From Mesorhizobium sp. 65-26 (GTDB taxonomy: Bacteria > Pseudomonadota > Alphaproteobacteria > Rhizobiales > Rhizobiaceae), in contig MKVL01000010.1 in assembly GCA_001899205.1 (NCBI GenBank), forward strand, positions 701,914-765,913: a stretch of 64,000 bases of DNA. The letters are read 5' to 3'. This document shows positions 53,796 to 62,410 of this stretch, one piece after another; the first letter of the stretch is position 1; each line of letters begins with the position of its first letter. A program made the position numbers and the translations under genes. Below the pieces are notes generated by a model. The model was not told the origin of the DNA. It made no database searches and saw only the letters and a program-made list of their open reading frames with translations.

Positions 53796-54002
53796 TCAGT
53801 CGATGCCGACCATGACGTCCGACGCCTTGATCACCGCATAGGCCTGCTTGCCTTTTTCGAGCTTGAGGTCGGCGACCGCCTCATTGGTGATCGAGGCGGT
53901 GACGATGGCGCCGCCTATGTCGATGCGGACATGCGATGTGGTGGCTCCCTTGACGATCTCGGTGATCGTGCCTTTGAGGGTGTTGCGGGCGCTGATCTTC
54001 AT
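53796..54002 (-). CDS. Free-standing molybdopterin/molybdate-binding TOBE (Mop) protein
   Basis: A 68-residue single TOBE/Mop domain: [20 protein letters not shown], then [48 protein letters not shown]. Such molbindins assemble as hexamers and store molybdate. GAAGGGAGA before the ATG sets the start. It is divergent from modA across 171 nt that contain a Mo-box-like site, and is co-directional with trmO. Confidence 0.92.
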   Translation of the reverse strand: MKISARNTLKGTITEIVKGATTSHVRIDIGGAIVTASITNEAVADLKLEKGKQAYAVIKASDVMVGID

Positions 54003-54103
54003 ATGAGGTCTCCCTTCGATCGTTCGCTGTATCCGGCAATCTTCATCGCGCGTCGCGCCGCTGGCAAGGGCCAAGGTCATGATCTCGGCGAAAAGCCTTC
54101 CCT

Positions 54104-54127
54104 TGTTATGTTCATCTGGATATATCG
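54104..54127. promoter_or_regulatory. Mo-box-like ModE site between mop and modA
   Basis: TGTTAT-N12-ATATCG matches the ModE consensus CGnTAT-N12-ATAnCG with one outer mismatch, and the right half reads ATATATCG. It sits 47 nt upstream of the modA start and about 100 nt from the divergent mop start. ModE with molybdate normally represses at such sites. Confidence 0.5.
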
Positions 54128-54173
54128 ATCGTCAGGCTCTGGGCCGCACGGATTTCAAACCTGGGAGAGTTTC

Positions 54174-54971
54174 ATGCTGACGCGCAAGGATTTCGGATTG
54201 AAGGCGATCGCCCTTGGCGGGCTCGCGGCGGCACTTCTGGCGGCGATGCCGGCTGCGCATGCGGAAGACAAGGTGGTGGTGTTCGCCGCCGCCAGCCTCA
54301 AGGACGCGCTCGACGCCGTCAACAAGGCCTGCGAGGCCGATGTCGGCGAGGCGGCCACGATTTCCTATGCGGCGAGCTCGGCGCTGGCCAAGCAGATCGA
54401 AGGCGGAGCGCCGGCGGACGTGTTCATCTCCGCCGACCTCGACTGGATGAAGTATCTCTCCGACAAGAAGCTGACCAAGCCCGACACCGAGGTGAAGCTG
54501 CTCGGCAACGAGATCGTTCTGGTGGCGCCGAAGGATTCGTCGGCCGAGATCAAGATCGAGAAGGGTTTCGACCTGTCCAAGCTGATCGGCGACGGCAAGC
54601 TGGCGATGGGTGACTTCAAGGCGGTTCCGGCCGGCAAGTACGGCAAGGCGGCGCTGGAATCGCTCGGCGTCTGGTCGTCGGTCGAAGGCAAGGTGGCGCA
54701 GGCCGAGAACGTGCGCGCCGCGCTGAAGCTGGTGGCGACCGGCGAGGCCGCCGCCGGCATCGTCTATGCCACCGACGCGCATGCCGAGAAGGGCGTCAAG
54801 GTGATCGGTACCTTCCCGGAGGATACGCATCCGCCGATCGTCTATCCGGTTGCCCAGACTGCGGAATCGAAGGACAAGGATACGCCCGCATTCCTGAAGT
54901 GCCTGCAGTCCGCGAAGGCTGCCGAGCTGTTCAAGGGGCAGGGCTTCACGGTGCTCGCACCCACCAATTGA
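54174..54971 (+). CDS. modA: Molybdate ABC transporter substrate-binding protein ModA
   Basis: A periplasmic molybdate/tungstate-binding protein of 265 residues. The signal peptide (about 1-30, LAAMPAAHAE) is followed by VVVFAAASLKDALDAVNKAC, ISYAASSALAKQIEGGAPADVFISADLDWMKYL and YATDAHAEKGVKVIGTFPE, all ModA hallmarks. The two Ser residues (AAASLK, YAASSA) are typical oxyanion ligands. GGGAGAG precedes the ATG. First gene of modABC. Confidence 0.95.
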   Translation: MLTRKDFGLKAIALGGLAAALLAAMPAAHAEDKVVVFAAASLKDALDAVNKACEADVGEAATISYAASSALAKQIEGGAPADVFISADLDWMKYLSDKKLTKPDTEVKLLGNEIVLVAPKDSSAEIKIEKGFDLSKLIGDGKLAMGDFKAVPAGKYGKAALESLGVWSSVEGKVAQAENVRAALKLVATGEAAAGIVYATDAHAEKGVKVIGTFPEDTHPPIVYPVAQTAESKDKDTPAFLKCLQSAKAAELFKGQGFTVLAPTN

Positions 54972-54986
54972 GTTAGCCCGCGACGC

Positions 54987-55691
54987 ATGAACTGGCTGCT
55001 GGATCTCACTCCCGACGAATGGAATGCGGTCCGGCTGTCGATCAAGGTTGCCACGGTGGCGATGCTGTTCAGCTTGCCACCGGGCATAGCGATCGCTCTC
55101 TTGCTGGCGCGTGGGCGCTTCTGGGGCAAGACGCTGCTCAACGGGCTGGTGCATCTGCCGCTGATCCTGCCGCCGGTCGTGACGGGTTATCTGCTGCTCA
55201 TCACCTTCGGTCGGCGCGGTCCCGCCGGCGCCTTCCTGGCGGAGCATTTCGGCATCGTCTTCTCCTTCCGCTGGACGGGTGCCGCGCTCGCCTGCGGCGT
55301 GATGGGATTTCCGCTGATGGTGCGGGCGATCCGCCTGTCCATCGAGGCCGTCGACCGCAAGATGGAAGCGGCGGCCGGCACGCTCGGCGCCAACCCCGCC
55401 TGGGTGTTCGCGACCATCACCCTGCCGCTGATCCTGCCCGGCCTCATCGCCGGCGCGATCCTGTCCTTCGCCAAGGCGATGGGCGAGTTCGGGGCCACCA
55501 TCACCTTCGTCTCCAACATCCCCAACGAGACGCAGACGCTGCCCTCGGCGATCTACACTTTCACGCAGGTGCCGGGCGGCGACGAAGGCGCGCTCAGGTT
55601 GACGCTGATCTCCATCGTCATCTCGATGGCGGCGCTTGTCGCCTCCGAGGTGCTGGCGCGCCGCATCGGCCGCAGGATGGACATCGAATGA
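54987..55691 (+). CDS. modB: Molybdate ABC transporter permease ModB
   Basis: A 234-residue inner-membrane permease with five or six helices. ModB segments: AVRLSIKVATVAMLFSLPPGIAIALLLARGRFWGKTLLNGLVHLPLILPPVVTGYLLL and the docking loop DRKMEAAAGTLGANPAWVFATITLPLILPGLIAG. It is 15 nt downstream of modA and overlaps modC by 4 nt. Confidence 0.95.
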   Translation: MNWLLDLTPDEWNAVRLSIKVATVAMLFSLPPGIAIALLLARGRFWGKTLLNGLVHLPLILPPVVTGYLLLITFGRRGPAGAFLAEHFGIVFSFRWTGAALACGVMGFPLMVRAIRLSIEAVDRKMEAAAGTLGANPAWVFATITLPLILPGLIAGAILSFAKAMGEFGATITFVSNIPNETQTLPSAIYTFTQVPGGDEGALRLTLISIVISMAALVASEVLARRIGRRMDIE

Positions 55692-56800
55692 GCCTCCTGG
55701 TCGACATCGCTCATCGGCAAGGCAGCTTCGGGATCGAGGCTCGCTTCGAAAGCGCCGGCCGGCTGACCGCGCTGTTCGGCCCGTCCGGCTCGGGCAAGAC
55801 GACGCTCATCAACATGATCGCCGGGCTGGTTCGGCCCCGCACGGGGCGCATCGTGGTCGATGGCCGGGTGCTGGTCGACAGCGAGGCCGGCATCTTCGTG
55901 CCCAGGCATAAGCGGCGCATCGGCATGGTGTTCCAGGATGCGCGCCTGTTTCCGCATATGAGCGTGGCGAGCAACCTGCGCTATGGCCGCTGGTTCACGC
56001 CGGCGGCGGAGCGCTATGCCGACATGAAGGCCGTGGTGGAACTGCTTGGCATCGGCCAGTTGCTTGACCGCCGTCCGGCGAAGCTCTCGGGCGGTGAAAA
56101 GCAGCGCGTGGCGATCGGCCGGGCGCTGCTTGCCAGTCCGAAACTGCTGCTGATGGACGAGCCGCTGGCTTCCCTTGACGAAGCGCGCAAGGCCGAGATC
56201 ATGCCCTACATCGAACGTCTGCGCGACGAGACCAAGATCCCGATCGTCTACGTCAGCCACTCCATCGCCGAAGTGGCCCGGCTGGCGAGCGACGTGGTGA
56301 TGCTGGCGCAGGGAAAGGTGGCGGCCTTCGGCCCCACCACGGAGATCATGCGCCGGCTCGACCTTCTGCCGGCCGAGGAGAGGGGCGAGGGCGGCGCGGT
56401 GCTCGACATGAAGGTGCTGCGCCACGACGAGAACTTCGGCATGAGCGTGCTGGGCTCCGCCGCAGGCGAGATCCGCGTGCCGCGCCTGGCGATCGCTCCC
56501 GGAGCGCCGGTGCGCATCCGCATCCGTGCCCGTGACGTGATGGTTGCCACCGAGCGGCCGACCGGGCTCAGCGCGCTCAACATCCTGCCTGGCGAGATCG
56601 TCGCGATCGGGCGCGGCGAGGGGCCGACGGCCGAGATCAGCATCGACTGCAGCGGATCGGTCGTGCTCGCGCGCATCACCGAGCAGTCGCGCCAGGCGCT
56701 GAAGCTCGATGTCGGCGGCAAGGTCTTCGCCGTGGTCAAGACGGTGAGCTTCGATCAGGCCAATACCGGCACCGGTTTGCCGGTCCAGGCGGATATCTGA
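55688..56800 (+). CDS. modC: Molybdate ABC transporter ATPase ModC
   Basis: A 370-residue ATPase. The ABC domain has Walker A GPSGSGKTT (31-39), Q-loop MVFQDARLFPHMSV, signature LSGGEKQRV (133-141) and Walker B LLLMDEPLASLD. A C-terminal TOBE domain (about 290-365: PTGLSALNILPGEIVAIGRGEGPTAEISIDCSG) binds oxyanion for trans-inhibition in homologues. ATGA overlap with modB shows coupling. Confidence 0.95.
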   Translation: MSLLVDIAHRQGSFGIEARFESAGRLTALFGPSGSGKTTLINMIAGLVRPRTGRIVVDGRVLVDSEAGIFVPRHKRRIGMVFQDARLFPHMSVASNLRYGRWFTPAAERYADMKAVVELLGIGQLLDRRPAKLSGGEKQRVAIGRALLASPKLLLMDEPLASLDEARKAEIMPYIERLRDETKIPIVYVSHSIAEVARLASDVVMLAQGKVAAFGPTTEIMRRLDLLPAEERGEGGAVLDMKVLRHDENFGMSVLGSAAGEIRVPRLAIAPGAPVRIRIRARDVMVATERPTGLSALNILPGEIVAIGRGEGPTAEISIDCSGSVVLARITEQSRQALKLDVGGKVFAVVKTVSFDQANTGTGLPVQADI

Positions 56801-56815
56801 CATGGCGGGGGCAAT

Positions 56816-56838
56816 CGCTATGTCGAATTGGAATAACG
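56816..56838. promoter_or_regulatory. Mo-box-like ModE site upstream of the modE gene
   Basis: CGCTAT-N11-ATAACG is a good inverted match to the ModE half-sites (spacing one base shorter than the consensus 12). It lies between modC and the short modE gene, 55 nt before its start, so autoregulation is likely. Confidence 0.5.
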
Positions 56839-56892
56839 GTATCGCCAAACGCCTTACGGGACTATCATGGGCGTAACTTGCGGAGGACAAGA

Positions 56893-57234
56893 ATGCCGTC
56901 GCTGAGCTTGCGGATCAATCTCGACCCGGACGGACGCATCGGGCCGGGCAAGATCGAGCTTCTCGAGCAGATCGCCGCCTTTGGCTCGATCTCGGCCGCG
57001 GCGCGCGGCATGGAGATGTCCTACAAGCACGCCTGGGATCTCGTCGAAGACATGAACCGGGTGTTCGGCAAGCCGCTGGTCTCGGCACAGACCGGGGGGC
57101 GCAAGGGCGGCGGCGCGCAGCTAACCGCCGTCGGACTGGCTGTGGTCAGCCGCTTCCGAGCCATCGAAAGGGCTGCCGCGTCCGCCGCCGCCGTGCACAT
57201 GGAGGCGCTGCAGGCGGAGATCGATGCGGGGTAG
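56893..57234 (+). CDS. modE: ModE-type regulator lacking the molybdate-binding domain
   Basis: The 113-residue product is the N-terminal LysR-like winged helix of ModE (GPGKIELLEQIAAFGSISAAARGMEMSYKHAWDLVEDMNRVFGKPLVSAQTGGRKGGGAQLTAVGLAVV). It then stops after a short helix; the C-terminal tandem Mop (di-TOBE) domain of E. coli ModE is absent. CGGAGGA precedes ATG 56893. It follows modABC on the same strand. How it senses molybdate is unclear; the free-standing Mop protein at 53796-54002 could supply the missing domain. Confidence 0.85.
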   Translation: MPSLSLRINLDPDGRIGPGKIELLEQIAAFGSISAAARGMEMSYKHAWDLVEDMNRVFGKPLVSAQTGGRKGGGAQLTAVGLAVVSRFRAIERAAASAAAVHMEALQAEIDAG

Positions 57235-57250
57235 AGATTGGTCTGGTCTT

Positions 57251-58015
57251 CTACTGCCCTGATTTGCGCAGCAAATAAGTATCCATGATCCAGCCCTTCC
57301 TGCGGCGGGCTTCCTCGCGCGTCCTGACGATTTCGCCGCCAACGTCGCCGAGGCGGCCCGCGAGGATGATCTCGTCGGGGGTGCCGAGATAGGCGCCCCA
57401 ATGGATGAGAAGATCAGGATCGTCCAGCGTTCCGAAGGCGCATTTGCCGTCGAGCATGACGACGACGCTGCCAGCGTTCTCCGGCATGCCTTCTTCCGTG
57501 AGGCGGCGGCCGGTGGTGATCAGCACGGGGTCGCCGATGCGGTTCAGCGCCATCTGGTGGCTCGCGGCCAGCGCCTGGACGGCGGTGATGCCGGGAATGA
57601 CGTCGAGGGAAAAGGCGACATTACCCCGGGCGCGCACGCGCTCCAGGATGCGTAAAGCGCTGTCGTAGAGCGAAGGATCGCCCCAGATCAGGAAGGCGCC
57701 GCAACCGTCCTCCGCCACCTCGTCGCGGATCAGGCTTTCGTAGATCGCGGCGATCGCTTCGTGCCAGTCGTCGACGGTGGCGCGGTAGGATGGCGCGGGC
57801 TCGGCCCGCACCGGTACGTCGAACTCCACGCGGCGCGACCTGGGGTTGGTGACGAAGCGATCGCAGATGTCGCGACGCAGTTCGGCAAGATCGGTCTTGG
57901 CCGCGCCCTTGTCGGGAATGAACAGAACGTCCGCCCGGTTCAGCCCGTTGATGGCCTGCACGGTCATGTGTTCCGGATTGCCGGCGCCGATGCCGATGAC
58001 GAGAAGCTTGCGCAT
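57251..58015 (-). CDS. cobF: Precorrin-6A synthase (deacetylating) CobF
   Basis: CobF belongs to the aerobic cobalamin pathway: it methylates C-1 and removes the acetate group of precorrin-5. The 254-residue protein has the SAM-dependent corrin methylase fold: KLLVIGIGAGNPEHMTVQAINGLNRADVLFI (about 3-33), FLIWGDPSLYDSALRILERV and VIPGITAVQALAASHQMALN. AGGAGA before ATG 58015 sets the start. No other cob genes are in the window, so it is separated from its usual cluster. Confidence 0.92.
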   Translation of the reverse strand: MRKLLVIGIGAGNPEHMTVQAINGLNRADVLFIPDKGAAKTDLAELRRDICDRFVTNPRSRRVEFDVPVRAEPAPSYRATVDDWHEAIAAIYESLIRDEVAEDGCGAFLIWGDPSLYDSALRILERVRARGNVAFSLDVIPGITAVQALAASHQMALNRIGDPVLITTGRRLTEEGMPENAGSVVVMLDGKCAFGTLDDPDLLIHWGAYLGTPDEIILAGRLGDVGGEIVRTREEARRRKGWIMDTYLLRKSGQ

Positions 58016-58175
58016 GGCGATCTCCTGCCCGATCGGGGCGGTGCTGTCCAGACGGGCCGGCACCAGCCCGACGGTACGATGCGTCGGTTGCGCGCATCAT
58101 CCCCCTCGAAAACCGATACCGATTTGCGGGGGCTTGCGTTAGGTTGGCGCCGACAGTTTCGCCGAGGGGGTTTTC

Positions 58176-59180
58176 ATGTTCCGCAATGTCCTTGTCGCAG
58201 CCCTGATGGTCTCGGCCGCTCCGGCCTTCGCCAACGATTCCGTGGCCGAACTCGGGACGGGCGGCCTGATCCTGTCGCGCAGCGACGCGGTGACGATGAA
58301 AAGCGAGGATCTCTATATCTCGCCGGAGAAGGTGACCGTCGACTACGTCTTCCGCAATGACACCGACAAGAACGTCAATGCCATCGTTGCGTTCCCGATG
58401 CCGGACATCGAGGGCGATCCCAACGAGATGCCGGCCATCCCCAACGATCAGAGCGACAATTTCCTCGGCTTCGAGGTGACGATCGACGGCGTCGGCGTCA
58501 AGCCGGAGCTGGAGCAGAAGGCGTTCGCGCTGGGCATCGACATCAGCGCCGACCTCAAGGCGCAGAACGTGCCGCTCTATCCGTTCGGCGATGCCGTCAA
58601 TGCCGCGTTGGCGAAGCTGCCGCCGGCCGTGGTCGCCGACTGGGTCGATCGCGGCATCATCATCGAGGACAGCGCCGATGACGGTTCCGGCTTCAAGACC
58701 AGCTATGCGCCGTTCTGGCAGTTGCGGTCGACCTATTGGTGGCGATCGACCTTCCCGGCGGGCAAGGATGTGCGCGTCTCCCATCGTTACAAGCCGAGCG
58801 TCGGCGGCACGTCGTCGGTCAGCTTCTTCTACGACGGCAAGTTCCAGGGCCAGTACGACGCCTACAAGACCAAGTACTGCATGGACGATGCCTTCGAGGG
58901 TGCGGTGCGCAAGGCCGTGAAGGAGAACGCCGACGGCTATCCCCAGTACTACGAGAGCCGCATCGCCTATATCCTGACCACGGGCGGCAATTGGGCGTCG
59001 GGCAGCATTGGTAAGTTCAAGCTGACCATTGACAAGGGCAATCCGAAGGCGCTGGTGTCGTTCTGCGGCGACAATGTCCGCAAGGTCGGTCCAACCACTT
59101 TCGAGATGACGGCCGACGACTTCTACCCCGAGCGCGACATCGACATCCTCATCCTCAATCCGGCCGAAAGCAGCAACTGA
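58176..59180 (+). CDS. DUF4424 family exported protein
   Basis: A 334-residue secreted protein with a signal peptide (1-19, SAAPAFA). The mature domain is beta-rich: YISPEKVTVDYVFRNDTDKNVNAIVAFPMPDI, DNFLGFEVTIDGVGVKPELEQKAFALG and RSTYWWRSTFPAGKDVRVSHRYKPSVGGTSSVSFF. This matches DUF4424, whose role is unknown. Two Cys residues (KYCMDD, SFCGD) may form a disulfide. The stop overlaps the folA start by one base. Confidence 0.85.
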   Translation: MFRNVLVAALMVSAAPAFANDSVAELGTGGLILSRSDAVTMKSEDLYISPEKVTVDYVFRNDTDKNVNAIVAFPMPDIEGDPNEMPAIPNDQSDNFLGFEVTIDGVGVKPELEQKAFALGIDISADLKAQNVPLYPFGDAVNAALAKLPPAVVADWVDRGIIIEDSADDGSGFKTSYAPFWQLRSTYWWRSTFPAGKDVRVSHRYKPSVGGTSSVSFFYDGKFQGQYDAYKTKYCMDDAFEGAVRKAVKENADGYPQYYESRIAYILTTGGNWASGSIGKFKLTIDKGNPKALVSFCGDNVRKVGPTTFEMTADDFYPERDIDILILNPAESSN

Positions 59181-59689
59181 TGGACGTCGTCATTCATGTC
59201 GCCATCGCCGAGAACGGCGTGATCGGTCGCGATGGTGGGTTGCCCTGGCGGCTGTCGACCGATCTCAAGCGCTTCAAGGCCGATACGATGGGCAAGCCCG
59301 TCATCATGGGCCGCAAGACCTATGAGGGTATCGGCCGTCCGTTGCCCGGCAGGCTGAACATCGTCGTGACCCGCGACCCAGCCTGGCGTGCCGAGGGCGT
59401 GGAAGTCGCCCATTCGCTGGCAGCGGCGATCCAGCTCGCAACTGTGCGCGGACGTTGCATGGCCGGCATCGACGAGGTCTGCGTCATCGGCGGCGGCGAG
59501 ATCTACGCGCAGGCCCTGCCGCTGGCCGACCGGCTGCATGTGACCCATGTGCTGGCCCCGGTCGATGGCGACGCGCATTTTCCGCCGATCGATCCGGCCG
59601 TGTGGCATGCGGTGCGCTCGGAGGAGGTCGCCGCAGGCGAAAAGGACAGCCACGCCACGCGTCACACCGTCTACGAGCGGCGGCGATAG
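59180..59689 (+). CDS. folA: Dihydrofolate reductase
   Basis: Reduces dihydrofolate to tetrahydrofolate with NADPH. The 169-residue protein has IHVAIAENGVIGRDGGLPWRLSTDLKRFKADTMGKPVIMGRKTYEGIGRPLPGRLNIVVTRD, with catalytic Asp28 (STDLKRF) and the cofactor motifs GRKTY and VIGGGEIYAQ. Its start codon overlaps the DUF4424 stop (TGATG), indicating coupling. It works with ThyA, encoded 6 kb upstream on the same strand. Confidence 0.96.
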   Translation: MDVVIHVAIAENGVIGRDGGLPWRLSTDLKRFKADTMGKPVIMGRKTYEGIGRPLPGRLNIVVTRDPAWRAEGVEVAHSLAAAIQLATVRGRCMAGIDEVCVIGGGEIYAQALPLADRLHVTHVLAPVDGDAHFPPIDPAVWHAVRSEEVAAGEKDSHATRHTVYERRR

Positions 59690-59741
59690 GCGCGCTGAAG
59701 GAGACAAAGGGTCGCGACCGCGTCAAAAAAGGCGGTCCGCG

Positions 59742-59770
59742 TTGAAAGCGCATCATGGCGTCCCTATAGA
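59742..59770 (+). promoter_or_regulatory. Predicted promoter of the hflKC operon
   Basis: TTGAAA (59742-59747), a 17-nt spacer and TATAGA (59765-59770) lie 65 nt before the hflK start. Good sigma-70-like match. Confidence 0.6.
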
Positions 59771-59834
59771 AGAACGACACTGAATTTCGCGCTGTTTTCT
59801 GGCGCCAGAGGGATTTTCAAGCGAAAGGATATTC

Positions 59835-60935
59835 ATGCCCTGGAACGACAAGAGCGGTGGCGGCGGCCCTTGGGGCGGCGGCGGAAACGGCGGCGGACCC
59901 TGGGGGCAGGGCCCGAAGGGGCCAAGCGGCCCACAGGGCTCTCCTCCCGATCTTGAAGATATCATCCGCCGGGGGCAGGACAGGCTCCGGCGGGCGCTGC
60001 CGGGCGGCGGCGGCGCAAGCCCGGCTGTGTTCCTGCTGATCGCGGCGGCGCTGGTGGTGCTTTGGGCGTTCAAGGCCGTCTATACCGTGCAGCCGGACGA
60101 GGTGGCGGTGGAACTGCGCCTGGGCAAGCCGAAGCAGGAGCTGTCGCAGCCCGGCCTGCACTTCCTCTGGTGGCCGCTCGAGACCGTCGAGACAGCCAAG
60201 ATTTCCGAGCAACTCGTCACCGTCGGTGGCGGCGCCAACAGCAACGGCGCTGGCCTGATGCTGACCGGCGACCAGAACATCGTCAACGTGCAGTTCTCGG
60301 TGGCTTACCAGGTCTCCGATCCGAAATCCTATCTGTTCGACGTTTCCGATCCGGACGAGATGCTGCAGCAGGTTGCCGAGAGCGCCATGCGCGAGGCGGT
60401 AGGCCGCCGGCCGGCCTTGGACATCTTCCGCGACGACCGCCAGGGCATAGCGTCGTCGGTGCGTGAGATCATCCAGTCGACGCTGGACAGCTACAAGGCA
60501 GGCCTGCAGGTCAATGCCATCTCCATCGAGGACGCGGCGCCGCCGCGCGAGGTGGCCGATGCTTTCGACGAGGTGCAGCGCGCCGAGCAGGACGAGGACA
60601 AGTTCGTCGAGCAGGCCAACCAATATTCGAACCAGAAGCTCGGCCAGGCGCGTGGCGAGGCGGCCCAGATCCGCGAGGATGCCGCGGCCTACAAGAACCG
60701 GGTCGTGCAGGAAGCCGAGGGTGAGGCGCAGCGCTTCATCTCGGTCTATGACGAATACGCCAAGGCGCCCGAAGTGACGCGCCAGCGTCTCTATCTCGAA
60801 ACCATGGAGAAAGTGCTGAAGGATTCGAACAAGATCATCGTCGAGCAGGGTAACGGCCAGGGGGTCGTTCCCTATCTGCCGCTACCGGCATTGCAACCGA
60901 AAGTGCCGGCTCCGGCCCTGGGAGGAAACCAGTGA
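59835..60935 (+). CDS. hflK: HflK, FtsH protease modulator subunit
   Basis: HflK and HflC form a large inner-membrane cage that modulates the FtsH protease. The 366-residue product has a Gly/Pro-rich cytoplasmic N-terminus (1-40), one membrane helix (about 64-80) and a periplasmic SPFH/band-7 domain (QPDEVAVELRLGKPKQELSQPGLHFLWWPLETVETAKISEQLVTVG). A coiled coil rich in Glu/Ala follows (EDEDKFVEQANQYSNQKLGQARGEAAQIRE). The stop overlaps hflC (GTGATG). Confidence 0.96.
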   Translation: MPWNDKSGGGGPWGGGGNGGGPWGQGPKGPSGPQGSPPDLEDIIRRGQDRLRRALPGGGGASPAVFLLIAAALVVLWAFKAVYTVQPDEVAVELRLGKPKQELSQPGLHFLWWPLETVETAKISEQLVTVGGGANSNGAGLMLTGDQNIVNVQFSVAYQVSDPKSYLFDVSDPDEMLQQVAESAMREAVGRRPALDIFRDDRQGIASSVREIIQSTLDSYKAGLQVNAISIEDAAPPREVADAFDEVQRAEQDEDKFVEQANQYSNQKLGQARGEAAQIREDAAAYKNRVVQEAEGEAQRFISVYDEYAKAPEVTRQRLYLETMEKVLKDSNKIIVEQGNGQGVVPYLPLPALQPKVPAPALGGNQ

Positions 60936-61900
60936 TGGCCAACCGTCTTCCCATCATCGCCATTGTCGGCGCGATCATCCTGTTCCTGCTCTATTCGTCG
61001 GTCTTCGTCGTCAATGCACGCCAGCAGGCGCTGGTGCTGCGGTTCGGCGAGATCATCGACGTCAAGACCGAGCCCGGCCTCTACTTCAAACTGCCGTTCT
61101 CCTTCTTCGACGCCGATACGGTGCAGATGCTGGAGAATCGTGTCCTGCGTCTCGATCTCGATAACATCCGCGTCCAGGTTTCGGGCGGTAAATTCTACGA
61201 TGTCGATGCCTTCATCGCCTACCGCATTTCCGACCCGCGCGTCTTCCGGTCCGCCGTCTCCGGCAAGATCGAACTGGCCCAGGCCCGGCTGCGCACGCGT
61301 CTCGACGCAGCCCTGCGCCGCGTCTACGGTCTGCGCGATTTCGCCGCCGCGCTTTCCGAGGAGCGCGTGGTGATGATGCGTGAGGTGCGCGACCAGTTGC
61401 GGCCCGACGCGACCTCGCTCGGCCTGCAGATCGAGGATGTCCGCATCCGCCGCACCGACCTCACGGCCGAAGTCTCGCAGCAGACGTATGACCGCATGAA
61501 GGCCGAGCGTCTCGCGGAGGCCGAGCGTCTGAGGGCGCGCGGGAACGAGGCGGCCCAGCGCATCCGTGCGCGCGCTGACCGCGAGGTCGTCGAGATCGTC
61601 GCCGAGGCGCAGAAGGAATCGGAGATCCTGCGCGGTGAGGGCGAAGCCCAGCGCAGCGCCACCTTCGCCGAGGCCTACAAGCGCGATCCGGCCTTCTTCG
61701 ACTTCTACCGGTCGCTGAACGCCTATGGCACCGCGCTCGACAATACGGGCACGACGATGGTGCTGTCGCCGAACTCGGAGTTCTTCCGCTTCTTCCGCGA
61801 TCCCAGCGGGGCGGCGGCTCCGGCCAAGCCGGCGACCACCCAGCCCGTGCCTGCCGTGCCACCAGCCACGGCACCGGCGCAGCCTGCCGCCGGCCAATAG
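60935..61900 (+). CDS. hflC: HflC, FtsH protease modulator subunit
   Basis: Partner of HflK. The 321-residue protein has an N-terminal membrane helix (about 5-25), the band-7 domain (FVVNARQQALVLRFGEIIDVKTEPGLYFKLPF) and a charged coiled coil (RLAEAERLRARGNEAAQRIRARADREVVEIVAEAQKESEILRGEGEAQRSATFAEAY). It ends in an Ala/Pro-rich tail. ATG 60935 is preferred, with GGAGG 10 nt upstream; a GTG directly precedes it. Confidence 0.96.
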   Translation: MANRLPIIAIVGAIILFLLYSSVFVVNARQQALVLRFGEIIDVKTEPGLYFKLPFSFFDADTVQMLENRVLRLDLDNIRVQVSGGKFYDVDAFIAYRISDPRVFRSAVSGKIELAQARLRTRLDAALRRVYGLRDFAAALSEERVVMMREVRDQLRPDATSLGLQIEDVRIRRTDLTAEVSQQTYDRMKAERLAEAERLRARGNEAAQRIRARADREVVEIVAEAQKESEILRGEGEAQRSATFAEAYKRDPAFFDFYRSLNAYGTALDNTGTTMVLSPNSEFFRFFRDPSGAAAPAKPATTQPVPAVPPATAPAQPAAGQ

Positions 61901-61903
61901 GCC

Positions 61904-62089
61904 GTGCAGGATTTTCTGGCCGCCGTAGGCCTGGTCCTCGTCGTCGAGGGCCTGGTCTATGGCGGCTTTCCCGGTCTTGCCAAGAAGCTGGCCGGTGAAG
62001 TGCTGGCCATGCCCGAAGGGGCGCTGCGCTTCGTTGGCCTGGCGGCGATCGCCATCGGGGTCGGCATCGTCTGGCTGGTGCGTGGATAG
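61904..62089 (+). CDS. DUF2065 family small membrane protein
   Basis: A 61-residue protein with two membrane helices (about 6-22 and 42-59): MQDFLAAVGLVLVVEGLVYG, then FPGLAKKLAGEVLAMPEGALRFVGLAAIAIGVGIVWLVRG. DUF2065 proteins are commonly encoded next to hflC and are of unknown function. GTG start only 3 nt after the hflC stop, so co-translated. Confidence 0.9.
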   Translation: MQDFLAAVGLVLVVEGLVYGGFPGLAKKLAGEVLAMPEGALRFVGLAAIAIGVGIVWLVRG

Positions 62090-62410
62090 CGCGCGCCCAG
62101 CTTTCCATGGCTGGAAAGATGCGACGACCGCGACGTCATTGCGGCTGGCGCGCACCGGGCAAGAGTTTATAGTCCGGCAATAACGGAGGATTTATCCTCC
62201 TCGGATAGTCATAGCCGCAAACGCGCCGTATTTGTTGCCAACATGACCCGGCGCCGGCGTGGCGAAACCGAAATTCGCGACATGGTGGAGCAGCGCAATG
62301 AGCGAATTCCGGATTCACAACCTGGGCACGCTCCCTTCCGAAGATCGATCCGGTTCTCGGGGGAATGCGTCAGCTCGATGCGCTTTTTCAGAAACCCGGG
62401 AGGCTTCTCG
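62090..62410. other. Intergenic region upstream of the Do-type protease gene
   Basis: About 320 nt. It holds the perfect dyad GGAGGATTTATCCTCC (62186-62201) and no convincing small gene. The protease promoter should lie here. Confidence 0.5.
62186..62201. promoter_or_regulatory. Perfect inverted repeat upstream of the DegP-type protease gene
   Basis: GGAGGAT-TT-ATCCTCC, 16 bp, with no T tract afterwards, 210 nt before the start codon. Candidate operator for an envelope-stress regulator; the regulator is not identified. Confidence 0.4.
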
